DNA of 59,902 nucleotides from Entrophospora sp. SA101 (taxonomy: Eukaryota > Glomeromycota > Glomeromycetes > Entrophosporales > Entrophosporaceae), in contig CAUDNR010000502.1 in assembly GCA_958430865.1 (NCBI GenBank), positions 1 through 59,902 on the forward strand. The letters are read 5' to 3'. The translations under genes and the position numbers were made by a program. Each line of letters starts with the position of its first letter. Within the stretch, counting starts at the first letter, position 1. Of the stretch, positions 11,514 to 23,420 are shown piece by piece. Below the pieces are notes generated by a model. The model did no database searches. It was not told the DNA's origin and saw only the letters and a program-made list of their open reading frames with translations.

Positions 11514-12997
11514 ATGTCGCATGCTAAACTATTATCATCATTATCACCAGAAAGAAAAAATTTTGTACGTAAAATTAATAGTGAAATATTTAATAATGCT
11601 AATGCTAATGGTGATAGAGAAATTGAAAAGGATTATTTTTTTTCATTAGTCAAGAAAAACAAGGAGCCTTCTGAAAATGAAAAAGAATTTTGTAAGGAAA
11701 AGTTTATTTATGAGTTTGAATTAGAAAATGCAAGAGATGAATGGGGCAAACCAAAAGAATGTAACGAGTGTAAATTTACAAGATACTCTGATAGGTTCTG
11801 TGAAGGTTGTATTAAATTACAATTACAGAGTCTTTTCACCACTTGGACATCTGGAAATAACATAATTGATGATTTTATTCAACAATGTCAAATAAAATCA
11901 TCTCTGCCAAACTATATTTTAGAATGGATGCCTTTTAAGCAATTTAAAAAAGTAACAAAGTTGACAGAAGGTGGATTTAGTTCAATTTATAAAGCTACAT
12001 GGACAAGAGGAAATATTATTGATTATGACGAAAATAAAAATGAATTTAGTTATTTTGGAGGTAGAGGGTTACTAGTAGTATTAAAAAGTTTAAACAATTC
12101 AAGTAATCCAGGAAAAGCCTTTTTTGATGAGGTTGGTAGTTGTCATTTAAAATAAACAATGCTGTATTATATAATACTAATTGATTTTATATTCAATAGG
12201 CAATAAATTATTGTAAAATTAAATCGGGGATGATTGTTCAATGCTTTGGTATAACTAAATTCCCAGATAATGGAAATTATGCAATTGTTTTAGCTTATGC
12301 TCCAGAAGGAAATTTAAGGGATTATTTACAAAAAAATCATTTAAATTTTACATTAAAAGACAGAATTATAATCTTTTATTATTTATGTTTTGCATTAAAT
12401 GATATACATGAAAAAGATTTAATCCATTGTGATTTACATAGTGGTAATATACTTGTGCAAGGAAGTAATTGTTATATTACAGATTTAGGATTATGTGGAC
12501 CAGTTGATGATGAATCATCAAATAAAGTCTATGGAATTGTATCATATGTTGCACCTGAGCTACTTAGAGGCAAAATTAATATAAAGAACACCAAAGAATC
12601 GGATATCTATAGTGTTGGGATGTTAATGTGGGAAATATTTGCAGGACATCCACCATTTGATGATAGAGCTCACAATCATCGTTTGATTTTTGATATATGT
12701 GAAGGTTTACGACCACCAATACTACCTGGAATGCCTAATGATTATGTGCAAATGATGCAGAAGTGTTGGGATGTGGATCCATCAAAAAGACCAACTAGTA
12801 GAGAGCTTGCTATTTTTGCTACAAATAGACGTAACGAAATCATTAAAAATAATAATGATGATAATAGTAATAATACTACTGGTAGTAGTAGTACTTCGCA
12901 ACAGGCATACAAATCACATCCAGATGCGTATCATACAAGTAGAATATTAGATGAAGAGATTGCTAAATCAAAAAGCTTAAAAGTTTATAACAAGTAA
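11514..12997 (+). CDS. Protein kinase (TKL/Ser-Thr type, expanded fungal family)
   Basis: Two exons, 11514-12131 and 12200-12997, give 471 aa. An upstream in-frame extension exists from 11370, but ATG 11514 starts the conserved part. Four cysteines (83, 86, 96, 99) form a C-x2-C...C-x2-C zinc-finger-like knuckle ahead of the kinase domain. The kinase shows a glycine loop (LTEGGFSSIYK, 150-160), Lys191 in VVLK, the catalytic loop HCDLHSGN with Asp284 and Asn289, DLG (Asp301) in place of DFG, APE at 324-326 and the SDIYSVGMLMWEI block. It should be active. An Asn/Ser-rich tail follows. Kinases of this layout form large families in arbuscular mycorrhizal fungi; the substrate is unknown. The donor GTTGGT is weak but gives the only in-frame join. 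Confidence 0.9.
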
Positions 12998-14954
12998 TCA
13001 CAGTTCGTTAAATGATATTGATTTTAATTCTTTTCTCTAAAATGTGAATAAAAATTTCATTATTAATTAATTGGAAATTACTATATATCCATATTAATTA
13101 ATTAATTAGTAAACATTATATTTAACAATAGTAAAAGAAAAGATGCAATGAATGACTAATTTAATCTCCGCTATAAATTTATTGTTTTATTTTTATTTCA
13201 TCCTTATTTTATTTCTTATTTTATAACAATATTTTGAAATAATTTTTTGATTATTGTAAAATGGTGATATTGTAAGGTATCATTTTGGTTAATCAACAAA
13301 TATGGGTTAACTTTTGGGCTACTCTTGTCAGTTAATTCAATGCTTGTCAATTAATTAATTTACGAATTTATTTTGGTTCTTTCTTGAACCTAGACGAATC
13401 TGTAAGCACATTAATGACACCAAATAAATAAATTATGACCTTTTGCAATACTTTCAGTTGTTTACATTTATTGGTTTATTGCAAGCTTGCTTTGATTTGC
13501 TTGCAAAACAACTTAATTAGCTTGTTTAACGGCCTTACATTTACGATTACAATAATACTACTTCATTAACACCCACTAGTTAACCAACATTAGTTCAAAC
13601 CTTTGCTTACTCACTAAAGCAAATTACGTTACTAATCATTGTTAGCACTCACTAGTTAATCAACGTTAGTCCTAACCTTGCTTACTTGTTTACTAAAGCA
13701 AATAAACGTGGCCTTTTACCAATTGTTACCTTTTACCAAGGCACCAACTACACTTGCTGCTTTTATCAAAGTGCTTTAAACAAAGAAAATAAAGACAATG
13801 CTTTTATTTTTGTTTTCATTTTTAAAAGTTTATTGAATAATGATTATCAGAGTTTTATTTTATTGGAATGTTAATTATCTATTTTTTTTCTCTGCGAGGA
13901 ACTTTTTCAACCAAAGACCAGAATTTATCTTTAATGAAATTTTCATTGATCACTATAATAAGGATAAAGATAAAGATGGGTCTATTATTGCAAACTAATT
14001 CATGATTATTTACATAGCAATTTGATAATAATTATAAAAGCTTTGACATAAAATTCATACACTAAAATTAGTCAACCCTGGAACATAAAGTACCGAATTC
14101 CTAGCCGATGTTTTTATCTACTCCGATTATGTATCACGTTATTAATATAGAAAATGTTCGAGTTTAATAGCAAATGTGTGTGTGGAAATTGAACTTTTGT
14201 ATTCAGCAAAAGAAAAACTTGGTTCCTTGGGAACAACTAATGAAACAAAGAAGAGATTGGGATACTTAAAAAAAGACCTTGGAATATATATTTATAAGTT
14301 TTTTTTTAGCAATTTTGACTTAATGGCAGTAATTTGACGTAACAGTTTTATAACTATGGCAACATTTCGTCAAACAACATTAGTTCTGAGCATCAAAATT
14401 AGCTCTAGATGAGAAGCATTGCATCCTATCATGCATTCATGATCAATGATGCATTCTTTAATATTTATAATTTATAATATTTATAATTTATTACAATTTA
14501 ATATTTATAATTTATAACATTTATAATTTATTTAATACAATTTAATATTTATAATTTATAATATTTATAATTTATTTAATACAATTTAATATTTATAATT
14601 TATTTGATATTTGATACATATATCAATATCTAATATTCAATATCTTTCATTCATTAGATAAGATAAGAACTATGTAATAATTCAATATATCAAGTAGTGA
14701 GTAAATGATACATTCATTGGTTTTCAACGTTATAGGATATGCTGTCTCAAACCATATGTGTACTTTATTACATAGTAATTATAGCAAGAGCTTTCGCCTA
14801 ATGTTTTTGCTGAATTATTTATTACCAATTACAAATAAAAATTATTGCTAAGAATCTATTTGTATTGTCTTGAAAGCAATATTAAAAAGTTTAATAATGA
14901 TCGGCATATTACAATCGATTTCTTTATGGATCAACCAATCGCAGATAAAGCCCG
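12998..14954. other. Gene-free interval with several repeats
   Basis: About 13330-13430 matches 54217-54310 (shared blocks CGTCAATTAATT..ACGAATTTAT and GAATCTGTAAGCACA). A tandem pair lies at about 13567-13710 (CACTAGTTAAYCAACRTTAG...ACTAAAGCAAAT). An AT-only minisatellite built on ATTTATAATTTATAAT occupies about 14459-14612. No gene is supported. Confidence 0.6.
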
Positions 14955-15218
14955 CTATGTTATTTTATGGCACATATAATTGTGAAATGAAGTTATGTTC
15001 CACTCTTCAAAGTTTGCATTAAAATATGAGAGAGCATTTCTGTAGAGTTTTTTTTGGTGAAATATCAAATCCCTTCCATTCCTTTTTGGATAAGTGAAAT
15101 TTTGTTCATTATTGCTATCATTGGTTATTTCTGTTAAAGCTTGATTTCGCAAAGAAAGATCATGCCTGTTACTATTGTGAGGTTTCAAAAATTTTACAAA
15201 AGTGCAGGGCGCAGAAAG
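14955..15218 (-). pseudogene. Isolated open frame, unknown, probably a fragment
   Basis: An open frame of about 88 codons on the minus strand ends with CHKIT and a stop at 14955. It has balanced, protein-like composition (includes KPHNSNRHDLSLRNQ and FEEWNITSFHNY) but no ATG near its start and no recognised domain. It could be the last exon of a lost gene. Confidence 0.25.
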
Positions 15219-15401
15219 AAATTAATATTACTATATATATATATATATAACTAGAGTAACGACGAGTGGCGGGCGATAACCACCACCACCATCCTTATTC
15301 TTAAAATACTTACACATTTTCTTCTCTTCTCTCAGTTTCTTGTCTTCTTTTTTTTTAATTGCGTTTTTTTCATTTTTTTTTTAATAAAAGAAGTTTGTTA
15401 T

Positions 15402-15620
15402 TTGATCGACGCGTACACATTAATTATTTATCCTAATGGTTTTTTTTTGGTAGGACAGACGCGAATTGATTATTTTTTTTTGGAAAACAAAAAACAATTT
15501 ATTTTTTGACAGTGTCCAAGGTGACAAAACGTGAGTGTTGTTGTTTGGTTTGGTTTGAGTCTCATAAAGAATACGTGTTAATAACTAACCAGAGATACTT
15601 TTTTTTTATTTGTATTGATA
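15402..15620 (+). repeat. Dispersed repeat R1, copy 2
   Basis: Homologous to 3281-3475: the ATCGACGCGTACACATTAAT start, a T-rich tract with GACGCGAATTGATTA, GTGACAAAACGTGA, and GTTAATAACTAACCAGAG at the end. This copy has a longer segment between TGACAAAACGTGA and the end block and lacks the ATG of copy 1. Confidence 0.6.
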
Positions 15621-15896
15621 TGTATGCCATAATAACCTTGCCTTTAGTTGGCTTGGTGACCTTGTTGTTTCTGGTATGAGCTGGAGTAGTCTGTGGAGTT
15701 TTGTTTTGTATCCTAGCAGAGCGTTTGGGCATGTTCACTTAGTTTATCAAAGTGTTGAACTAATAACGGTGTGTATGTTTATAGAAAAAATAGTTTCAAG
15801 TTACTTTTTACTGTGGTTTTGTAGAAAACACGAAAGGAACAAGAAAAAGTTTTTTTTCTTGATAATAATTTCTTCGTAATCGTAGAGGTTAAAATA

Positions 15897-15970
15897 CTAA
15901 TTTAGTAAAGATTTTCTTAACTAAATTAGTTTAGTCAGTTTAGCCAATTGAGTTACGCAGCCAGCCCTGT
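15897..15970. repeat. Dispersed repeat R2, copy 1
   Basis: Shares TTTAGTYAGTTTAGCCAA and TTACGCAGCC with 50500-50590, in the same orientation. On the minus strand TAACTCAATTGG resembles a Pol III A box, so a tRNA-related SINE is possible but unproven. Confidence 0.5.
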
Positions 15971-16969
15971 CTGTTCATGGAAAAATTATAAATTGAAGTG
16001 GTATATAGGAAAAACTAATCAAAGATAATTACACGAGATGTTGATTATCATTCGAGTGTTACACGATATGTTTTATAAACTAAAAATTCTACTGATTTTT
16101 TCATATTAATATATATATATGACACTTGATCCGCCGTGTCCTGCGACTGATATTTTTATGCGCCATGGCCCTGCTTTTATTGTAGTCTGTTGCTGGGTTT
16201 TTTATTTTATTTTAACTCCATATTAATTATAAGGATGAAATGAACACACGTTAATATCATGATATCGGGGATAATTTTTGATGTTACTATCATTACATTA
16301 AAAGTAAAGCGCCATCGACGCTGTAGGACGGAAAAAGTTGAAAGACATTTCTGGTTTTTTGGATTTGGTATCCAATTAATTATTTGATTTTATTATAACC
16401 ATAGTTTATTATTATTGTAGTAGTAGTAGTGGCAGTGATGTTAAAGTAATGATAAGCAAGCATATAAATAACTATTTAAAAATATTTCGAGAATCAATCA
16501 ATATTATTTGAGAGAGGTGATAAAAATAATTTATTTTCTAGAATAGAATAAAACCTGAAATAATAACTTAAAGGAAGAGAAATATTACGAGAGAAATATC
16601 ATAGACAAGAAGGAAAAAGATTTCCCATTAAATCCATCTTATATGTGTCATATATACAACAAAATATTTATACATAATTTATAATTTTCTATACGAATTT
16701 GACGTATCTATATAATAATTAATATTAATTCAATAATTTACATTTTGATCAAGAAACAAACCACATAAAACATATAGAAACATATAAAATCTAATAAAAA
16801 AAAAATAAAGAAAAAAGTTTTTGATTAAAAAAAAAGGCAAATAAAAGAAAAATTATTAATTATTAAACTCATTGTTCTTTCACAATTTCATAATTTCGCT
16901 TTCTTTATTATTATCTCATATTCATTCATTCATAAACGTACACCCCCTTCTTTTCCCTTCATAATTCTC
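15971..16969. other. Gene-free interval
   Basis: AT-rich sequence downstream of the MATH-BTB gene. No open frame, array or RNA gene could be supported. Confidence 0.5.
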
Positions 16970-18511
16970 TTAAGAACCTTCTTTAACAGGCTTTCCGGTA
17001 TTAACACTCCCAGTGACTGGAAACAATTCAGCTAAAGCTTCATTGAATGTATCAATGAAAGCAGGATAACTCGAAGGATCAGCAAGAATATTTTTGAAAC
17101 CGATTGTTTGTCTTATATTTGGAAAATGATTAACAAAAAATTTCATTGCTTGTTCTTTCAACTCCGGATATTGCCAAGCTGTGCCAAATAAAAATTCTGC
17201 TGCGTCATTAACATTTAAATCTTTAAAAATCTCTGCTTTGGCAAGTTCACGTAAATCATCAATCAAATACTTGTCAGAAATTCTATAAAGTTCTAAAGCT
17301 GATCCATGAGAATTTTTTTCATCTTTTTTATCAACAAATGTAACATTGTTGGTGTAAAGAAATCTTAGCATTTCTAAAAATGTTAAATAATGAAAATCTG
17401 TCACCTCAATCACTCTACTACTGTTGCTGCTATTATTATTATTACTGTTACTATTACTGTTATTAGATATTGGACGTTGCGGATTTTGTTGACGATGACC
17501 CTTTTTCTCTTTATTTTGTTGAGAATTATTATTATTACTATTCATTGGATTATTACTATTATTACTATTAATACTATTATTATTACTACTATTACTACTA
17601 TTACTACTACTATTACTATTACTATTATTGTTGTTGTTGGGATTACGGGGTTCTGATTCTAACCATTTACCTTGAAGTATTAATTGAAAATATTTTGATC
17701 TTGATGAAAGTATAAAAGAATTCGCATAAATTATTTGACCTTGTATATCAAATTGTACATCAGAAGTTATTGGATTATTTAATAAGCTTTCCCAAGCTTT
17801 TAACAAATCATGTGGAATAATTTCACTTTGATTTGGACTATTTGGTAAAGGCCATTTTTGTGATACAAGCCCCATTTCCACTCGTTCAAACTCTACACCA
17901 AACAATACATGATCTGGTAAATTAGCCTTAATATAAAAAGCCTCCCAACCTTTTTTTTTTTTTTATTGAGAATTAAATAATATAATATTAGGTATAAATA
18001 ATTAAGATTAATAACAATAGTAGTAATGATGATAATGATAATTTACCCCATCCAGATAATTTTGTAGAAAAAGAATTCATTTTTACTGCTTGTTTTTTAA
18101 GAAATGTTTGATTTCTTGCATTTTTTAAATAAATTTTAGCGTTCAACGTATTACGTCTTGACCATGTACCCGGATTATTTGCCTCTTCATGATTTGGTAT
18201 TGCAAAAAGAAAGGCAGCGCAATGGTTTGGTTCCTCGGAAGAATTCTAGAACATTGATTAATTGATAAATAAATGTAAAGAGGTAAGTGGAAGAAAAAGC
18301 CAAATCTCGGAGAATGCTGAATTCAACACAATCTTAATATAATATAATTTGGACAATAATGATAAAACAAACCTACAGGTATAAATTCAAGTTGCCAAAA
18401 CATATCGTGAGAAGTGCCAAAAGGTGGACTATAAACTGTGTTGGTGATCTTGGTAACATTTGAAAGAAGGAACTCAAAACAACTCTTAGTTTTACAAGCT
18501 GTTGCGGTCAT
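16970..18511 (-). CDS. MATH-BTB/POZ domain protein
   Basis: Three exons, 18511-18377, 18245-18047 and 17949-16970, join in phase to 437 aa. The N-terminal part (to about 150) resembles a MATH/TRAF-like domain (SPPFGTSHDMFWQLEF; SEEPNHCAAFLFA). BTB begins near residue 173 (TSDVQFDIQGQIIYANSFIL) and resumes after an Asn/Ser-rich insert at about 214-288 with VTDFHYLTFLEMLRFLYTN. A BACK-like helical tail follows. Such proteins usually act as substrate adaptors for Cullin-3 ubiquitin ligases, with MATH binding the target. The insert is odd because it sits inside the BTB fold. The last intron ends in an unusual A-run before its AG, but the phase fits. No functional partner lies nearby. Confidence 0.85.
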
Positions 18512-20117
18512 GACGCGTATGTGGCGACGATGATGATGATAAGGATAAGTATAAGGGTGACACGGTAAAGAAAAATCAAATCAGATGATATTTATATATG
18601 GGAAAATAATAACGAACGAGAATTGTTGATTGTTGGCTTTTTTAGAGAGAAGGGAAAAGAGAAAAAAAATCTAAAAATTTTTTTAAAAAAAATAAAAAAA
18701 ATAAAAATAAAAATCGATGTAAACAAATCTTTTTATTGTGTGTTAGTGATAGTTGTTACACGAATAACATATATACCTTGAAAAACACTTTTTTAAAAAA
18801 ATTTATATTACTATTACTATTATTATAAAAACATAAGAAAATTTTATCTAATATAAAAATAAAGATATTAATTAATGACTTACCCAATTAATTACTCGGA
18901 GAATTTGTTCTAAATGATAAATTGTTTTCTCTAAAAAACAAAAAAAAAGTCTCGGAACCTTGTTTTTTTTAATTATTTTTGTTGAGACGGTGGGAAATTT
19001 TTTAAGAGATACCGATACGGATTTTGAATACCGCTGAACCATTTATATATGTATAAATATGATTGATTGTGTAACTCGTCAAAATGATTGATTGATAGGG
19101 AGAAATTATTTATAATTATTATTTTATTATTATGCAATCGAAAAACTATATTTTCAGTTGTTCCCATGACCAAATCGTCCTTTCAATTATTTTAATTATT
19201 ATATATTTATAAATGAATGAATGAAATTATTCATTGAAAATTATTCATTATCAATTGACTGACCGACTGGCTCTATGACGACGAGGGGCCATGAAATTTC
19301 AAAATGTAGGTCCCCTGTAATTTTACTTCGTATAAACGGTATTTTTATACATTGCTGCCAAATCGGGAATGTTATATATTCTATAAATAAATCTCGTGCA
19401 ACAATAATGTTATAAATACTCGGTTAATGGATCCTTTCATGTAAAAGAAAAAGAATTAATTATTAAAAATCATAAAATAGAGAATTTTGATTTTGATTGA
19501 TTTTTACCAAGAAAATAGCAAAATATTTTAAATTAATCAATGATTATATTGATGAGTAATCTTAAAATGAAAAAAAACCAAACAATAAAATTAAATATTA
19601 GAAAAAAAATTATAATCATTTATTTATTCTCCAATACTAATGCTAATCGTTAATCGTTAATATTAATCCGTTAATCGGTTTAATCGTCAATCCGTTAATC
19701 GACATTCACACATAAAAATATGTTTTGGCAAGTAGCAACCTTTGGTTAATATTCTTATTATTAATCATCAATTAATTAATATTAAAAGTTCAATAAATTA
19801 TTCGTTCGTTAACTCGTTATCGTTATCATATAAAAAACAAGAAAAAAACATTCTGAATTATTGATTCGATTAAATCAAATTACATCCATCCATCATCATC
19901 ATCACCCAAGAAATTTCAATACGACGACGAAAAATGATTTCTTAAGTAGTAATAAATAATGATGATAATTACTCATCATCTATCTATATAAACCCCATTT
20001 TTCTTGAAAACGAATCTTTATATCTTTCTTTCATTAGAAAATATAAATTTTCTCCTTTGTTATTCTCTCTCAAAATATATTTTTTTACTTGTAAACAAAA
20101 ATATACATTGCAAAATT
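18512..20117. other. Intergenic region between divergent genes
   Basis: It separates the MATH-BTB gene (leftward) and the secreted protein gene (rightward), so it must hold both promoters. At about 19640-19700 a short tandem run of TTAATCGTTAATCCG-like units is visible. Nothing else is supported. Confidence 0.5.
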
Positions 20118-20735
20118 ATGCTTCAATCTAAATTGTTAATGTTCACTTTATTATTACCGTTCAATAATTTTATATCATTTTATTATATTTACGCACAAAA
20201 ACTACCAACATCTCAAGGAACAATTTCTCCTCAATCTCAACCATCACCTGGATCACTTCCATCAATACCAGGAAGCAACGGTTTAGGAGGGATTCAACCA
20301 GACTTGGCGAGTCAAGGCAGCAAACTTTCTCCTAAATTTGGCGACCAAAATAATGGTCTTGGACGTCCAAGTTTAGATCCGATGAATAGTGGACTTGCAC
20401 CAGGTTCAGCAAGTCTTCCTAAATTTGGTCAACAACCTTCAGCATCTCCTCAATCTTCTCAACAGCAACAACCACAAATTGTTCCTGCAACAGGTGGTCA
20501 ATCAAATTCTAACCCGTCATCATCATCAAATAATCATAAAAATAATGATGGTCCTACTCCTTCTTCTAAACCATCATTGACACCTTCATCTATGACTCAA
20601 AATTCTTCAAGTTCTAATAATACTACTGGTGATCATTCATCATCTTCATCAAATAGGCCAAACATGATTTTTAATTATTTGAATTTATTCGGTAATTTAT
20701 TAATAGTTTTAATTAGTATTAAAGTTTTTTATTAA
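20118..20735 (+). CDS. Secreted Ser/Pro/Gln-rich protein, likely GPI-anchored
   Basis: Single exon, 205 aa from ATG 20118; an upstream in-frame ATG at 20004 would bury the signal peptide. A hydrophobic N-terminus (MLQSKLLMFTLLLPF) is followed by low-complexity sequence rich in Ser, Pro, Gln, Gly and Asn with two similar LAS/LAPGSA..PKFG segments. The C-terminus (NYLNLFGNLLIVLISIKVF) is a short hydrophobic tail without a charged end, as in a GPI-attachment signal. No catalytic domain is visible. It is likely a cell-wall or surface mannoprotein. It is convergent with the carboxypeptidase gene, 136 bp away. Confidence 0.75.
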   Translation: MLQSKLLMFTLLLPFNNFISFYYIYAQKLPTSQGTISPQSQPSPGSLPSIPGSNGLGGIQPDLASQGSKLSPKFGDQNNGLGRPSLDPMNSGLAPGSASLPKFGQQPSASPQSSQQQQPQIVPATGGQSNSNPSSSSNNHKNNDGPTPSSKPSLTPSSMTQNSSSSNNTTGDHSSSSSNRPNMIFNYLNLFGNLLIVLISIKVFY

Positions 20736-20871
20736 ATTCATTAAATCATTAATCATTAAATTAGTATTAGTGTAAATCATTATTGTAATTAATTAATTAA
20801 TTAATAATAAATAAATACGATAAATTAAAATTAAATAAGCAATTAATTTTAATGCCTATTTTTCATGTTAA

Positions 20872-22956
20872 TTAAAATGGTTTGTCTTCTATAAAGTTTG
20901 TAATCATATGATAACTTGCCTCCTATTACATATTGTTATAATTAAAAGAGAAAAATTAGTCCAAATGATAAAATCAAATAATAACAATAATAGCAATAAT
21001 AATAACTTCTTACAGGTTGATCCATTGGAACTAAATGACCAGCATTTAATACGATAACTCTAGTTATATTTTCATATTGGACAGCATATCCTTTCAAATC
21101 GTCTTTTACTTTCCAAATCTAAGAAAATCAAATAATAAAACCTTAAATACTTGTAAATATCACACAGCAAGCACAACATTTTTAATAATGTGATCATTGA
21201 TGATTTACCTTTCTTGGAAGCTTCCTAAATTTTTCAGCTCCACGAAATTCAAGTTTGTAAATCCATTCAGTATTACCACTTACACCATCTCTAAAATCAC
21301 AATTACCTTGAAACAATAAAACTTTATAATTCTCTATTAAATCTGTGAAAAGTGATGCTACCGATCTCATAATATCATCGTCCAAATATTTAATAACATT
21401 ATAGTCTTTAAAGAAACTTCTATCCCCAACATTTAATGAAGCTTTGATTTCTTTCATATTTAAAAAATTTTCCATCAAACTCCAATCATTTTGAATACTT
21501 TTTTTCCTTACATCATACATATTAACGTCCCCTGAAACTTTTTTATAATAAGCAAATAATGAGACTCGGACACGATTGGCGTTTACATAATCATTATTTT
21601 TAATATATTTTATTACTACTCCGCTTAAATAATTCAAATAATCTGCGTCTTCTCTAGAAACAAGTCCTGGAATAAAAATTTTTTTAATTTAATTTTTTTT
21701 ATTAATTAATGAAAAAAAAAACAAATAAATTAATACCAAGTTGAAATGCATGTTCTCCATGAACTTTAATTTGTGTAACCGGATCGGTTAACCCACTGCC
21801 AACTGCAATTCCTTTGAGTGGTAGAATCGCATTAGAATCAACTAACATAACAGATGATTAATTACAAATTATAAATTATCATAAAAAATGATGATTTGAT
21901 TATCAAAAAAACTTATATATGCACCTACATTCTCTAACTATTTTATTGTAATGGTGAATAGCATAAGAAAATGATGGAATGAATTTCCCTGCATAACTTT
22001 CCCCAGAAATGTAAAGATCAGATTTCTTTTGTTTGGGATATCTTTGATAAAATTCTTTCATAAATATAAGCAAATCTTTAGCTACTCCTTTTTGATTTAT
22101 TACATATCCGTCAAGATAACTATTGTTAGGTGAAAATGGAGATGAAGAGGGATTTCTAATAATATTAATATTGTCCATGTTTAATTGGTGATACAAATGT
22201 TCATGTGGCGGCGGCAGATCTTGAGGTTCTACATATGACCAACCAGTTCCAACAGGTTGATCAATGTATAACATGCTATAATGCTTATTCCAAGTATACG
22301 GATTTAGTTCCAACTTATAATTTGTCGTAACCTTAAATGGCCCATGCTAATTAAGAATTTTATTTTATTAGTAATCATCAAATAGTATTTTTAAGAAAAA
22401 GACCCCTCTTACTTCTTCGAAAAGCCCAATCATAGAACTTGACCCAGGCCCACCTTGTAACCATCTTTATTCATCCCACGAATTAGTTTATTTCTAAATA
22501 AGGAATAAAATAAACATCTTCATAGAAGTTAATGACTTACATTAACAAAGGTGGATTTTCAACTAGAGGCTCTTGAGCAGGAAAAAACCAATAAAACCTA
22601 TAGGAAGATTATATTCATTCGAATTAAACCATTGAACATTCATTATGTGATTAATTAATTGATAATGATAATAATAATAATAAAACTGACAAGCTTGAGT
22701 TTCCTTTTCCCTCGGTTGTTTCAAAGGATCTAATTTTTATATATCCAGCATAACTATTAGTTTGAATTTTTGAATGTTTTTCAAAGGGTAATTGACCAAC
22801 CAAATGTTCATTAGAATCAAATTCTTCATAATCATTTTTTACATTTTGAACAAAATCCGTTATTTCTCTAATATCGTCTTGTGTAAGATATGAAAACACT
22901 AAAACGAAATAATAAAATAACGATAAAATAACAAGCAAAGTATTTTTTCTTGTCAT
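20872..22956 (-). CDS. Serine carboxypeptidase (peptidase family S10)
   Basis: Eight exons: 22956-22691, 22597-22541, 22464-22413, 22346-21929, 21841-21737, 21666-21209, 21118-21014 and 20922-20872. They join in phase to 503 aa. A hydrophobic N-terminus acts as signal peptide. WLQGGPGSSS forms the oxyanion region. GESYAG carries nucleophile Ser242, the NCDF block carries Asp423, and NAGHLVPMDQP carries His480. The full catalytic triad is intact, and SYAGYIKI near the start matches the usual S10 opening. The enzyme removes C-terminal residues in the vacuole or outside the cell. All introns are GT-AG, and one exon is only 51 nt. Nothing in the context suggests a specific pathway. Confidence 0.93.
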
Positions 22957-23420
22957 ATTTTTTTCTTTAAAAAAGAAAGAGGAAAAAAAAAGAAAAAAAG
23001 GAGATAATCAATTTATTTATGAAAAGAATGCCCCTTGAATTTAAGATTCAATCGTAAATAAATGTTACAAAATCAAAAAAAAAATATTGTATAAGTATAT
23101 ATTATTCAACAATAATAAATATTTACCGAATTATACAATAAAACAAATAAATCTTCGCACTTATACGATGTGTATTAATAATTTGTCCACTTGGTACAAC
23201 TCGCTATTTTTTTTTTATATATTGTTAAAAACCAATTAAAATATAGTTGGATTAATTAATTGAAATTAATTAAGACTTTTTTTATTTTAATCGTAATATA
23301 CAATGAATCAAAGAGTTATTAAATGTTACAGAAAAAAAGATTCACAATGAAATTCTCTATCCATAAACAAGTGATTTGCATTCACATTCACATTCACATA
23401 TTCACATTCTCTATTCATAA
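22957..23420. other. Carboxypeptidase promoter / bZIP 3' flank
   Basis: AT-rich spacer between two genes on the same strand. A run of CATTCACATTCACATTCA-like hexamers (about 23380-23412) lies just after the bZIP stop. No other element is seen. Confidence 0.4.

Noticed and set aside
17390..17656. Ile/Thr-rich open frame on the plus strand
   Set aside because: Shadow of the Asn/Ser tract in the MATH-BTB gene.
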